From Acidimicrobiia bacterium (GTDB lineage Bacteria > Actinomycetota > Acidimicrobiia > Spongiisociales > ZC4RG35): a DNA stretch of 64,000 bases. The notes below the pieces were generated by a model. It ran no database searches, was not told the DNA's origin, and worked only from the letters and a program-made list of their open reading frames with translations. Position numbers and translations under genes: made by a program. Below, one piece after another: positions 17,118 through 26,234 of this stretch (position 1 is its first letter; every line of letters begins with the position of its first letter). The stretch is taken from assembly GCA_013812505.1 (NCBI GenBank), contig JACCTH010000044.1, positions 1-64,000 on the forward strand, read 5' to 3'.

Positions 17118-18689
17118 CTAGTTCCCGATCACGACCGCCTCCCACGGGGCGAGGACCTTGGGCGCGGGTTCCCCGATCAGGGCCGGGCTGGTGGAGACGA
17201 GCACCGTGCCGGTGAAAGGTTGGGGATGCTCGCCGGACGAGAGGTTGACGGCGACCGAGACCTTGTCACCGTCGGGCGCGACCCGCTTGTAAGCGAGCAC
17301 TGCTTTGTCGGGTGGTTCCAGCACGATCCCCCCTGAGTTGAGCGCAGGTGTCAGCCGGCGAAGCGCCAGCAGCGCGCGGTAGAGCTCGAGCGTGCTCGCC
17401 GGGTCGCCGAGTTGCGATTCGACGTTGACCGTGGCGGTGTTGGAGTTGGTCGGGAGCCAGGGGGTCGTGGCCGATGAGAAGCCACCGGCCGGGTCCCATT
17501 GCATTGGGCTCCGACAACCATCCCGACCCCAACCCGGCTTCCGGAGTCCAGCCGGATCGCGTTCTTCGCCGATCAGGATTGGTAACTCGGTCATCCCCAC
17601 TTCATCGCCGTAATAGAGAGTCGGAGTGCCTCGCAGGGTCAAGAGCAGCACGGCCATCGCCCGAGCTTCGGCGAGTCCGCCCAGCCTCGTGGCCATGCGC
17701 GGCTCGTCGTGATTGCCGGCGACCCAATTCGGCCAGGCACCCTCGGGGATCGCCCCCTCCATGCCGGTGATGATGTTCCTGATCTTGATCGCATCGGTTC
17801 CCGCGGCCAGAAGAGCGAAATTGAACGGCATGTGGAGCTCGTCGCCCTCTCCGTACCAACTCGCCCAGCTATCCCAGTCCCATTCGTGGATCTCCCCGAC
17901 TGAATAGCGCTCTTGGTAGCTGTCGAGCAAGGCTCGAAACTTGCCATAGATGACGTGCATGTCCGTTTGCCGATCGTCGTGGATGTGTTCTTGGGCAGAC
18001 CAGATCGGATCGAACTTGTGCGTCGTCGGATCGATCACCAAAGCTTCGGGGTTGTCACGCAGGTAGGCGTCTTTCACCGCCCGCCTGGCGACATCGATCC
18101 GGAAACCGTCAACTCCGCGATCGAGCCAGAACCGAAGGACATCGAACATGGCTCGCTCCAGCTCGGGATTACGCCAGTTCAGATCGGGTTGGGAGGCCAG
18201 GAACGAATGCAGGTAGTACTCACCGGTAGTCGGGTGCTTCGTCCACGCCTTCCCGACAAAGATGGACAGCCAATTGTTGGGCAGGGAACCATCGGCTTTC
18301 TCGGGCCGCCAGATGTACCAGTCTCGCTTGGGATTATCCCTGTTGGAGGCCGACTCGATGAACCAAGGGTGGCGGTCGCTCGAGTGACAGATGACGTAGT
18401 CGACGATCACTCGCAGATTGCGCGCATGTGCCTCCTTGACGAGCAGGTCGAAGTCGGCGAGATCGCCGTACATCGGATCGACATCGACGTAGTCGGCAAC
18501 GTCGTAGCCGAAGTCGTCTTGCGGTGATGGATAGTGCGGCGACAGCCAGATCGCATCGACCCCCAGCGTCTCGGACAAATAGTCGAGCCGGCTGATGATC
18601 CCCTGGAGATCACCGACGCCATCTCCGTTCGAATCGGCGAAGGACCGGGGGTAAATCTGATAGACGACGCCTGATTGCCACCACAGCAT
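17118..18689 (-). CDS. GH13 alpha-glucosidase
   Basis: The 523-residue cytoplasmic enzyme belongs to glycoside hydrolase family 13 (alpha-glucosidase/oligo-1,6-glucosidase branch). It starts WWQSGVVYQIYPRSFADSNGDG. Region II is DGFRIDVAR with the nucleophile Asp, region III is VGEIHEWD with the acid Glu, and region IV is NHDEPR. Region I reads DYVICHSSDRHPWF, with Cys where Asn is usual (VxNH). It lies 9 bp after ygfZ and upstream of trpC inside the trp operon. The natural substrate is not clear from sequence; a role in glycogen, maltose or trehalose breakdown is possible. Confidence 0.88.
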   Translation of the reverse strand: MLWWQSGVVYQIYPRSFADSNGDGVGDLQGIISRLDYLSETLGVDAIWLSPHYPSPQDDFGYDVADYVDVDPMYGDLADFDLLVKEAHARNLRVIVDYVICHSSDRHPWFIESASNRDNPKRDWYIWRPEKADGSLPNNWLSIFVGKAWTKHPTTGEYYLHSFLASQPDLNWRNPELERAMFDVLRFWLDRGVDGFRIDVARRAVKDAYLRDNPEALVIDPTTHKFDPIWSAQEHIHDDRQTDMHVIYGKFRALLDSYQERYSVGEIHEWDWDSWASWYGEGDELHMPFNFALLAAGTDAIKIRNIITGMEGAIPEGAWPNWVAGNHDEPRMATRLGGLAEARAMAVLLLTLRGTPTLYYGDEVGMTELPILIGEERDPAGLRKPGWGRDGCRSPMQWDPAGGFSSATTPWLPTNSNTATVNVESQLGDPASTLELYRALLALRRLTPALNSGGIVLEPPDKAVLAYKRVAPDGDKVSVAVNLSSGEHPQPFTGTVLVSTSPALIGEPAPKVLAPWEAVVIGN

Positions 18690-18698
18690 CGAGCGAGA

Positions 18699-19487
18699 CT
18701 AGGGGTTGGCGCCGAGCACTTGGCCCTTTCGCTCGCCAACCAGGATTTGATCCCCAGGCTCGACTCGCCGGTGGAGGAGGCCCAAGCCGATCACCTTGCC
18801 GGCATCGGAGGCAATAGACGTCAGGCTGCCGACGGCCTCGCCGTCGACCTCAACCACCGCGGGGGCAGTCACCGGTCCGTCGAGCTCGACCCGTCGCAGG
18901 TTGCGATTGACCCTCCCCTGGCGTGAGTCGAGCCGGGCGACAAGCTCTTGGCCCAAGTAGCAGCCCTTGGTGAACGACACCGCCTCACCCAACAGACCGG
19001 TTTCCTGGGGAATCGTTCGCTCGTCAACATCAAGCTCCATCACGGGTTCCCCGGCTTCGATACGCGCCAACGCCCACTCATTTTCGGATATCTCCTCCCA
19101 TCCCGGATCAACGGTGGAAAAGCCGCGCACCCGATCCCCCAGGTCTGCCTCCACGGCGCCCGGAGGAATGCCGTCGAGGAAAGCCAACGCTCCGGCTATG
19201 GGGCTGATGCCGGCCTTGACCCGGATCTTGTAATGAGAAAGGTCGGCGGCCACCCGCTCCCCCAGGCCGGCGTCGGTGTAGAGGTCGACCCGCTCCTCGG
19301 TCCCTGCCACCCAAAGCAAAGCCCGCAGCTTGCCTTGCGGTGATAGGAGAAAGGAGCGCAAGCCGCGGGTCGGGTGGAGCTCGGCCAGGTCCTGGCTCAA
19401 GAGTCCGTCGAGAAACCGGCGCGAATCGGGCCCTTCGACTCGAACCAGCTCGAAACGATCCCTGATCTTGCCGCCCATCGGATTCAC
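18699..19487 (-). CDS. ygfZ: Folate-binding protein YgfZ (GcvT-like)
   Basis: YgfZ proteins are GcvT-fold, tetrahydrofolate-binding factors that help assembly or repair of certain iron-sulfur enzymes. The key motif KGCYLGQE, with the conserved Cys, is at about two thirds of the protein. The long track start runs back into trpE; I use GTG at 19487, in a GTGA overlap with the trpE stop, though the ATG nine bases further in is also possible. The length of about 260 residues is normal for actinobacterial members. It sits between trpE and the glucosidase gene. Confidence 0.88.
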   Translation of the reverse strand: MNPMGGKIRDRFELVRVEGPDSRRFLDGLLSQDLAELHPTRGLRSFLLSPQGKLRALLWVAGTEERVDLYTDAGLGERVAADLSHYKIRVKAGISPIAGALAFLDGIPPGAVEADLGDRVRGFSTVDPGWEEISENEWALARIEAGEPVMELDVDERTIPQETGLLGEAVSFTKGCYLGQELVARLDSRQGRVNRNLRRVELDGPVTAPAVVEVDGEAVGSLTSIASDAGKVIGLGLLHRRVEPGDQILVGERKGQVLGANP

Positions 19488-20941
19488 ACCTGCCTCGCTG
19501 AGGCGACGGCCGACAGCGCGGCCGCCGCTTTGTTCATCGTCTCTTCGTATTCGAGTTGGGGCGCCGAGTCGGCGACGATGCCTGCTCCCGCTTGCACCCA
19601 TGCGTGTCCATCGGCCACCACCACGGTTCGCAGGCAGATGGCCGTGTCGACATTGCCGCTGAAATCGATGTAGCCCAAGGCTCCTGCATAGGGGCCGCGC
19701 GCGACGGGTTCAAAACGATCGATGATCTCCATCGCCGCCACCTTTGGGGCCCCGCTGACAGTGCCGTGCGGAAACGTGGCGCGCAGCACATCGACCGCCC
19801 CGACTTCGGGGCGCAGCTTGCCGGAAACGCCCGAGACCAGATGCATCACGTGGGAGTAACGCTCAACCTCCATCAGATCATCCACCGCCACGGAGCCAAA
19901 CTCGCAAACGCGTCCCAAGTCGTTGCGGGCCAGGTCGATGAGCATCACATGCTCCGCCCGTTCCTTGGGATCGTTACGGAGCTCGTCTTCGAGGATGGCA
20001 TCCGCCTCGGGCGAGACTCCCCTTGGTCGAGTCCCGGCAATAGGACGGCTGTAAACGATTCCGTCGCGAACTCTCGTCATCAGCTCCGGAGACGAGCCTG
20101 CGATCGCCAAACCGTCCATCCGATAGAAATAGAGGAACGGCGATGGATTGATCAAACGCAGCGCCCGATAGATCGCAAATGGATCACCGGCAAAAGGGAT
20201 CCCCAACCGCAACGAGAGCACGACTTGAAACGCCTCACCTTGCCTGATCAGCTCTTTGATCGCGGTGACAGAAGCCGCGAATTCGGTGGCAGACATTGTC
20301 GAGCTGACGTTGCCCGCGGGAGGCTCGGGACGATCGAACGCTTTGGGGGCATAGCCCCGGGGCAGCCCTAGACGAGCGGTCGCGGCGTCGAGCGCAGCCA
20401 CCGCTTCTTCATACTGCGCTTCCGGATCAGCTCCGATCCGCACGTTCCGGACAAGCGTGAGGGATTGCTCGGCTCGGTCAAAGGCGGCCAGGCTTCCGAC
20501 TGCCTGCCACGCCATCTCGGGAAGCTGACGATCGTCAAGGGGACGGTTGGGCAAATGCTCGACGTAGCGAACGCAGTCATATCCGAGAAATCCGACCAAC
20601 CCCGAGTGCAGGGGCGGCAAGCCTTCGAGGCTCGGAACTCGAAATCGGTCGACCAGCGTCTCCAAAGCATCGATCGGTGAGCTTCCGCTGGTCGGCTCGG
20701 TTGAAACAAGCGTGCCCTCAGTTGAGACAACCGAAAACAAGGGATCCCAGCCGAGGAATGACCACCGCGCCCAGTTCTCGCCACCCTCAACCGATTCGAG
20801 CAAGAAGCCAGGTCCGTCACCCACGAGCTTCTCGAAGGCGGACACCGGGGTTTCTCGATCGGCCAGGATCTTCGTCCAAACCGGGACCAGCGAGTAGTGC
20901 TCGGCGAGGCGGAGGAACTCAGCCTTGCTGGGCGATGTCAT
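19484..20941 (-). CDS. trpE: Anthranilate synthase component I
   Basis: TrpE converts chorismate to anthranilate using ammonia from a TrpG glutaminase. The 485 residues contain the LLESVEG motif linked to tryptophan feedback inhibition near the N terminus, and the C-terminal chorismate-binding domain with PIAGTRPRG, the DLARNDLGRVCE metal/chorismate segment and the FPHGTVSGAPK signature. It starts in an ATGA overlap with the ccdA stop. No trpG or trpD is present in this operon. Confidence 0.96.
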   Translation of the reverse strand: MTSPSKAEFLRLAEHYSLVPVWTKILADRETPVSAFEKLVGDGPGFLLESVEGGENWARWSFLGWDPLFSVVSTEGTLVSTEPTSGSSPIDALETLVDRFRVPSLEGLPPLHSGLVGFLGYDCVRYVEHLPNRPLDDRQLPEMAWQAVGSLAAFDRAEQSLTLVRNVRIGADPEAQYEEAVAALDAATARLGLPRGYAPKAFDRPEPPAGNVSSTMSATEFAASVTAIKELIRQGEAFQVVLSLRLGIPFAGDPFAIYRALRLINPSPFLYFYRMDGLAIAGSSPELMTRVRDGIVYSRPIAGTRPRGVSPEADAILEDELRNDPKERAEHVMLIDLARNDLGRVCEFGSVAVDDLMEVERYSHVMHLVSGVSGKLRPEVGAVDVLRATFPHGTVSGAPKVAAMEIIDRFEPVARGPYAGALGYIDFSGNVDTAICLRTVVVADGHAWVQAGAGIVADSAPQLEYEETMNKAAAALSAVASARQV

Positions 20942-21735
20942 ACGGTTGCCAAGCGCTCAAGGAAGGGGATGCTGGTGATGATGTTGCTAAAGAACGACGA
21001 CAAGCGACTCAGGTTGCCAGTCAACATCACAACCCCGAAAACGGCCAAGAGCACACCTGAGGCGATGTTGATGGTGCGCAAGTGCGGCTTGATTCGACCG
21101 AGAAGCCGAAAGAGCCCGAGCCCCGATAGCAGGAACGGGAGCCCGAGCCCGAGCGAATACGCGACGAGCAAGGTCACGCCCTGCACCAACGTCTCCTGGG
21201 TGGCGGCGGTCGCCAGCACCACCGTCAGGATCGGTCCGATGCATGGCGTCCAACCAAAGGCGAAGGCCGCTCCCATCACTGGCGGAGCCCACCGACCCAA
21301 ACGCGATGGCCTCACCACGGGTCGATAGTCGCGTCCGAGCGGGCCAAGCGCAGCCCGAGACGACCACGCCAGATAGACGAGGACCAGCCCGAACACCGCG
21401 ATCACCACTCCCGCCACGCGGGAGGCCAGATTGAGATTGGACGCGAGGAAGCGGCCGAGGGTGGTCGCGGTGGCGCCGAAGGCGGCAAAAACGATCGTGA
21501 ATCCAGCGATGAAAAGCGCGATCACCGACAACAGCCGGCGGGTCGACACCTCGCCGCTTTGCAGGGCGTCGACCGAGTAGCCCGACATCATCGAGAGATA
21601 TCCCGGGAGCAGCGGCAGGACGCAGGGCGACAGGAAGGAAATGACACCGCCGCCGAAGGCGATGATCAGTTGCAAGGCGAGGGCGGCGTCGGCCAAGGCA
21701 AGATTCCTGTCTGATCCCTGCGACCATGTTCCCAC
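20938..21735 (-). CDS. ccdA: CcdA-like thiol-disulfide transporter
   Basis: The 265-residue membrane protein has six membrane segments and the paired cysteines of the DsbD-gamma/CcdA family, in SPCVLPLLPGY and TPCIGP. Such proteins carry reducing equivalents across the membrane for cytochrome c maturation or other extracytoplasmic thiol reactions. It appears to be the first gene of the ccdA-trpE-ygfZ-GH13-trpCFBA run, overlapping trpE by 4 nt. No cytochrome c maturation genes are nearby. The GTG start at 21735 is the most upstream; a TTG 13 codons in is possible. Confidence 0.9.
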   Translation of the reverse strand: MGTWSQGSDRNLALADAALALQLIIAFGGGVISFLSPCVLPLLPGYLSMMSGYSVDALQSGEVSTRRLLSVIALFIAGFTIVFAAFGATATTLGRFLASNLNLASRVAGVVIAVFGLVLVYLAWSSRAALGPLGRDYRPVVRPSRLGRWAPPVMGAAFAFGWTPCIGPILTVVLATAATQETLVQGVTLLVAYSLGLGLPFLLSGLGLFRLLGRIKPHLRTINIASGVLLAVFGVVMLTGNLSRLSSFFSNIITSIPFLERLATV

Positions 21736-21835
21736 GATCGGCCAACCACTAGAAAACCAAGCACAAAAGCCGCGCCGCGCTGGGCTGCTTACGCCCTTCC
21801 TGCCGGCGGCCCGTTTTCAGCCCAGCGAGCGATCG

Positions 21836-23071
21836 GTGATCGTGACGATGTGGCTGGTCGGGCTGACCCAGGGTTTCGCTCAGGCGCAGCCCGCGGCCAC
21901 CTTGCCCTTTACGCGCAGGGCGCTCGGTCTCGATGAGGCCGCGATGAGCTCGCTGCTTGCCTGGGCCCGACTCGGAGCGGTCGTCGCCGTGGGCCTCTCG
22001 ATTTGGGCAGACCGTCGCGGCCGCCGCCGGCCACTCCTCGTTGCATACTTCCTTCTCATCGTGGCTAGCGCCTCGAGCGGTTTCGCCACTGGACCGCTGG
22101 GATTTGGAATGGCTCAAGCCGTCGTCCGTGGCGCTACCTCGGGATTGTCCGCTTTGGGAGTGGTCTGGCTGGCCGAAAACATTGGACCGCATGTGCGAGC
22201 GTACGGAGTCGGCCTGTACGGAGCGGCCGGCAGCTTGGGCGCCGGGATTGCCGTCCTCGGTTTGCCCTTGGCCGATCTCGATTGGCGGCTTCCCTATTTC
22301 GCCACCGGCATTGGCATCGTGCTCTTGCCGATACTCGCTCGCCGAGTCGCCGAGTCGCCGCGCAATCGGACCGCACCGCCAGCGACGACCCGAGTCGGCG
22401 ATCCTCGTCGCTTCCTTCGGAATCGGGTGTTCCTGCTGGCCGGAGCGGCTGCGTTGCTTCCGGCCGCATACTCCTCGCTTGGGCTTTCCTTCCTCACCGA
22501 GCGCCTGGTCGGTGGTCTTTCCCTCTCGTCGGGGCAAGCGGCAGCGATGACGTTGGCGGCCGGCACGATTGGTGGCGTTGGCTTCTTTCTAGGCGGGAGG
22601 ATGGCCGACACTTGGGGCCGGCGGCCGGCGACGGTGATTGCTCTTTTGGCGATCCTCATCGGAGGTATCGGCGTGTTCCATTTACGATCGCCCGTCCCGC
22701 TCTTCATCGCGCTGGTTATCTCGTCGTATGGATCGTTTGCCTACGTCCCGTCGGCCTTCAGCCGTCGAGCCGAGCTGTTCGAGCGGGAACAGCGGGCGAC
22801 CGCCGCCGCCACCCTTACTTGGGTCGCGACGATCGGCTCAACGATCGGGCTGGTGACGGGCGGACTGTTGATCAGGCGTTTGGGCTTGACCGCGACCATG
22901 GACGTGCTGGCTGTGGGGGTGATGCTGGCGGTGGTCGTCGAGTCCTTGCTACCCGAGACCAAGGGTCGTTCGCTTGAACCCGCCCCAGACCAACACCCCG
23001 AGCCGGCCGAGCACCATCGCCCCCACCGCCACCCACACGCCGGCCAATCCCCATCCAAGTCGGGGGATTAG
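21836..23071 (+). CDS. Major facilitator superfamily transporter
   Basis: The protein has about twelve membrane helices and the MFS loop motif DRRGRRRPLLV between helices 2 and 3, repeated as DTWGRRPATV in the second half. The track start lies inside ccdA on the other strand and is unlikely. GTG at 21836 or ATG at 21848 gives a slightly short first helix, while an in-frame CTG at 21785 would give the common LLTPFLP... beginning. The hydrophilic His/Pro-rich C terminus overlaps the MATE gene antisense by 123 bp. The substrate is unknown. Confidence 0.82.
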   Translation: MIVTMWLVGLTQGFAQAQPAATLPFTRRALGLDEAAMSSLLAWARLGAVVAVGLSIWADRRGRRRPLLVAYFLLIVASASSGFATGPLGFGMAQAVVRGATSGLSALGVVWLAENIGPHVRAYGVGLYGAAGSLGAGIAVLGLPLADLDWRLPYFATGIGIVLLPILARRVAESPRNRTAPPATTRVGDPRRFLRNRVFLLAGAAALLPAAYSSLGLSFLTERLVGGLSLSSGQAAAMTLAAGTIGGVGFFLGGRMADTWGRRPATVIALLAILIGGIGVFHLRSPVPLFIALVISSYGSFAYVPSAFSRRAELFEREQRATAAATLTWVATIGSTIGLVTGGLLIRRLGLTATMDVLAVGVMLAVVVESLLPETKGRSLEPAPDQHPEPAEHHRPHRHPHAGQSPSKSGD

Positions 23072-24265
23072 GAGAAGAACGGCGCCGGCCAGGGCCGCGC
23101 CGATGGCGGTCGAGAGCGCCATCCTGCGCAGCCGCAACTGCCCTAGGACCACCCCGTCGAGCACCCACAACCACGCAGAGACGATTGCAAACGTCGCGAC
23201 GATTGGCGTAGTCGAATGAATCTGTTGGGTCACCGCCTCATTGGGGGCGAAGGCGACGGCGAGAGGGCTTGCAGCGACGAGCCAGAAACCGGTCAAGACG
23301 ACTCCAACGACGGTCCCCCAGAACAAGAGCCGCCGGATCATCTCGGAGTCGTCGGCCCGGCGCCCGGCGGCTTCGGCGACCAAAGTTTGAGCCGCGATCG
23401 CCAGACCGTCAACCACCATCGCGGTGAGGAACCAGGTTTCTCGCACCACCTGATGAGCGGCGAGCTGAGCAGTGCCGAGGCTGGCGGCGCTAGCCGTGGT
23501 GGCGGCGAGGGTGAGAACGAGGAGGAGCGTGCGCATCGTCACCCAACCACCGGGGCGGAGGAGAGCGGCCAATCCGGAACGGCTGATTGCGATCATCGAG
23601 AGGCTCTCCACCCGCGTGCGGAGACGGGTCAACAACAGCATCGCCCCGAGGTACTGGGCGATTAGCGAGGCGAGCGCAGACCCGGCCACCCCCAAACCCA
23701 GACCAAAGATGAAAAACCAGTTGAGCCCGATGTTGACGACGTTCGCGAGCAAGGCGACTAACAACGGCGTTCGGGTGTCGGCGAGCCCGCGAAAACCGCC
23801 ATGGGCAGCAAGAGTCACCAACACAGCAGGGGCGGCAAAAGCTCGGATCCGCAGATAGTCAAGGGCTGGACCTCGTACCCCGGGGCCCGCCTGCATGACG
23901 TCGAGGAGCAGGGAGGCGAGCAGCACCAGCAACGCGGTCGCCAGCACCCCGAGCAATGCTCCGAGGACGACCGCCCGACTAATCACGGCCTCGGCTTCGC
24001 GTTGGTCGCCCGCGCCCACCGCCCGCGCCACGAGCGGGGTCGTCACATAAGCCAGGAAGTTGAAGACGACAAAAGCAAAGCCGAAGATTGCTCCGTTGAC
24101 ACCGAGGGCGGCCAACGCCTCGGGTCCTAATCGGGCGACGAAGGCGGTGTCGGCCAGTGACAGCAACGGGTCGGCGGCGAGCGCCCCTACCGCGGGGATC
24201 GCCAAGGCGAAGATCCGCCGATCGATCTGTCTTAAGAACCCAGTCTTTTCAGACGAGCGGTTCAC
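22949..24265 (-). CDS. MATE family efflux transporter (DinF-like)
   Basis: This multidrug/toxin extrusion protein has about twelve membrane helices in two repeats; LADTAFVARLGPEALAALGVN is the typical first MATE repeat, and GFRGLADTRTPL and AHQVVRETWF are family landmarks. These antiporters export cationic or organic compounds using Na+ or H+. I set the start at GTG 24265, which forms GTGA with the nth stop and gives 438 residues, close to DinF length; the longer track start lies inside nth. Its 3' end overlaps the MFS gene antisense. Confidence 0.9.
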   Translation of the reverse strand: MNRSSEKTGFLRQIDRRIFALAIPAVGALAADPLLSLADTAFVARLGPEALAALGVNGAIFGFAFVVFNFLAYVTTPLVARAVGAGDQREAEAVISRAVVLGALLGVLATALLVLLASLLLDVMQAGPGVRGPALDYLRIRAFAAPAVLVTLAAHGGFRGLADTRTPLLVALLANVVNIGLNWFFIFGLGLGVAGSALASLIAQYLGAMLLLTRLRTRVESLSMIAISRSGLAALLRPGGWVTMRTLLLVLTLAATTASAASLGTAQLAAHQVVRETWFLTAMVVDGLAIAAQTLVAEAAGRRADDSEMIRRLLFWGTVVGVVLTGFWLVAASPLAVAFAPNEAVTQQIHSTTPIVATFAIVSAWLWVLDGVVLGQLRLRRMALSTAIGAALAGAVLLLIPRLGWGLAGVWVAVGAMVLGRLGVLVWGGFKRTTLGLG

Positions 24266-24945
24266 GGTCCGTACGAGGTTCGCTTGAGCGGCCAGCGGCA
24301 GATGCGATTGAGCTCGCACACCCGGCACAGCGGTCGTTGCGCGTCGCAGATATCGCGGCCGAACTGGATGAACCGCATCGAGACGCCCACCCACTCCTTC
24401 CGCGGGTAAAGGGCGCGCAGATCCATCTCGATCCGGACCGGGTCAAGCGACTCGGTGAGGTCGAGCCTCCCCGCGACCCGACGCACATGGGTGTCAACCG
24501 CGATCGCGGGTCTGGCAAACGCCTCGGTGAGAATGACACTGGCGGTCTTGCGGCCGACCCCGGGAAGAGTGACGAGCTGGTCGAGGTCGTTGGGCACGAC
24601 CCCATCGAAGCGCTCAACCAGAGCGGCGCTGAGCTTGATGATCGACTTTGTCTTCTGCCGGAAAAACCCGGACGAGTGGATGATCCGCTCGACCTCCTCA
24701 GGGTCGGCAATGGCAAGGTCGGTCGGAGTTGGGTAACGGGCGAAGAGGATCGGCGTGATCCGGTTGACGTTGTCGTCCGTGGTTTGCGCCGACATGACCG
24801 TTGCGACGAGTAGTTGCCAAGGATCAGCGAAGGCGAGCGCCGTGCCGATTTCGGGGTAGCGACGTTTGAGGCGATCGAGGATCGTGCGGGCTCGCCGCTT
24901 GGCTGACGCGCTCGGAGTCGGCGACGGCAACGGCGGCTTGGGCAC
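24262..24945 (-). CDS. nth: Endonuclease III
   Basis: This base-excision DNA glycosylase/AP lyase removes oxidised pyrimidines. The helix-hairpin-helix LPGVGRKTA contains the catalytic Lys, followed by the catalytic Asp in VDTHVRR. The C-terminal 4Fe-4S loop follows the expected spacing Cys-x6-Cys-x2-Cys-x5-Cys. The track start at 25008 would overlap the divergent transporter gene; GTG at 24945 gives 227 residues, the normal size. It is coupled to the MATE gene downstream. Confidence 0.94.
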   Translation of the reverse strand: MPKPPLPSPTPSASAKRRARTILDRLKRRYPEIGTALAFADPWQLLVATVMSAQTTDDNVNRITPILFARYPTPTDLAIADPEEVERIIHSSGFFRQKTKSIIKLSAALVERFDGVVPNDLDQLVTLPGVGRKTASVILTEAFARPAIAVDTHVRRVAGRLDLTESLDPVRIEMDLRALYPRKEWVGVSMRFIQFGRDICDAQRPLCRVCELNRICRWPLKRTSYGP

Positions 24946-24995
24946 CCGGCTGATGGTATTGACTCGATCTAGCCTTCTCGCCCCGAAAGGACGCA

Positions 24996-25871
24996 TTGCG
25001 CCGATCAACTCTCGCCGGTCTCGCGATCACGTTGGCCTCGTTCCTGTTTGGGACCACGTTCGTTGTAATCAAAGACGCGGTGGCGGTCTTCCCGCCGATC
25101 TCCTTCGTCGCCTGGCGGTTCCTGCTTGGAGGCCTGGTGCTGACCCTGATCGCCCTACCGAGCCGTCGCCCGCTCCCCGGCTACGTTTCGATCTGGCGTG
25201 ATGCGGCCATCGCCGGAGCACTGCTCTTCCTGGGTTACGCCTTCCAAACCGCCGGTCTGACCACCACCGGAGCGTCGAACTCGGCGCTGATCACCGGCCT
25301 GTTCATCGTGATCACACCTTTGCTAAACGGACTGTTCGCCCGTCGATTGCCTCGTCCTTTCGTCCTCCTTGGCGCCTTGATCGCGTTTTTCGGGGTGTAT
25401 CTGCTCACTGCAGAACCCGGAGCCCGATTTGTCACCGGCGACTTGCTCACGATCGGCGCGGCCTTCTCGTTCGCCGGCCACATCCTCGCCCTCGACCGGT
25501 TTGCCCACCGCCACCCAATCGTCCTGTTCACTGCTTACCAACTCCTTGTTACCGCCGTGCTGGCTCTGCCCGCGGCACTTGTCACCGAGGGCCTCCCGTT
25601 TCCGAGCCGGCGCGAGGTGCCGGCGTTGCTTGTCACCGCCATCGGCGTTTCCGCCGGGGCCTACCTGCTCCAGATCTGGGCGCAGACGGTGATCGGACCG
25701 GCGCGAACCGGGGTCTTGCTGGCCCTGGAACCAACCTTCGCCGTCGCCACGGCCGCGGTCGTGCTCGACGAGCGACTCTCAGCTCGGGGATGGGTCGGAG
25801 CGGGCTTGATCGTGGGGGCGATCTTCCTTGTTATCGCTCGCGGCGAAGAGTCGCTCAAAACCGCGTATTAG
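24996..25871 (+). CDS. EamA/DMT-family transporter
   Basis: This 291-residue membrane protein has ten predicted helices made of two EamA repeats (helices 1-5 and 6-10), the layout of drug/metabolite transporters such as RhaT- or YdcZ-like exporters. Typical stretches are FLFGTTFVVIKDAV in helix 1 and ALEPTFAVATAAVVLDE in the second repeat. The TTG start is preceded by GAAAGGA at a good distance. It is transcribed divergently from nth. The substrate cannot be named. Confidence 0.88.
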   Translation: MRRSTLAGLAITLASFLFGTTFVVIKDAVAVFPPISFVAWRFLLGGLVLTLIALPSRRPLPGYVSIWRDAAIAGALLFLGYAFQTAGLTTTGASNSALITGLFIVITPLLNGLFARRLPRPFVLLGALIAFFGVYLLTAEPGARFVTGDLLTIGAAFSFAGHILALDRFAHRHPIVLFTAYQLLVTAVLALPAALVTEGLPFPSRREVPALLVTAIGVSAGAYLLQIWAQTVIGPARTGVLLALEPTFAVATAAVVLDERLSARGWVGAGLIVGAIFLVIARGEESLKTAY

Positions 25872-25887
25872 CCGAACCTAAGGTATG

Positions 25888-25905
25888 GGTGGTTGCATAG
25901 CCACC
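25888..25905. terminator. Hairpin between convergent genes
   Basis: GGTGGTT-GCAT-AGCCACC forms a 7-bp stem with one G-T pair, 16 bases after the EamA stop and 24 bases before the end of the minus-strand 83-aa gene. It may act as a two-way terminator but has no proper T run on either side. Confidence 0.4.
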
Positions 25906-25929
25906 AAAATCGCCTTAAGAATGAGCCAC

Positions 25930-26181
25930 TCAGCGTTGCAAGCGGCGGTAGAGGTGGGTGGCGAGCCGGATGATCGCCACCACCACCATCAACGACACCA
26001 CCAGGTAAACCGCCAACGTCGGTCCGGCGGTGAACCGTTCCGGGCAGGCTTGCAGCCCGCCTGCGCAGAGGCCGTAACCAGTCCCGCCGCCGACCAGATC
26101 CAAGAGCACGAGGACCGGCAGCGCCGCCACCACCAAGGCGGCCACGACGAGCACCAGGATCAAGAGCCTGAGGGCGAGCAT
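25930..26181 (-). CDS. Small two-helix membrane protein
   Basis: An 83-residue product with two strongly hydrophobic segments (about 3-30 and 55-75) and a short loop holding two cysteines (GLCAGGLQACPERF), which would be extracytoplasmic if the basic C terminus is inside. I do not recognise the family. The reading frame has the strong hydrophobic/positive pattern of a real membrane protein, and it fills the gap between two convergent or divergent neighbours. The overlapping 107-aa ORF in another frame looks like a shadow. Confidence 0.55.
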   Translation of the reverse strand: MLALRLLILVLVVAALVVAALPVLVLLDLVGGGTGYGLCAGGLQACPERFTAGPTLAVYLVVSLMVVVAIIRLATHLYRRLQR

Positions 26182-26234
26182 CGCCGGTCACGGTACCGAG
26201 TCCGACGTGTCATCTCGGTAAACTCCACGGCCGC

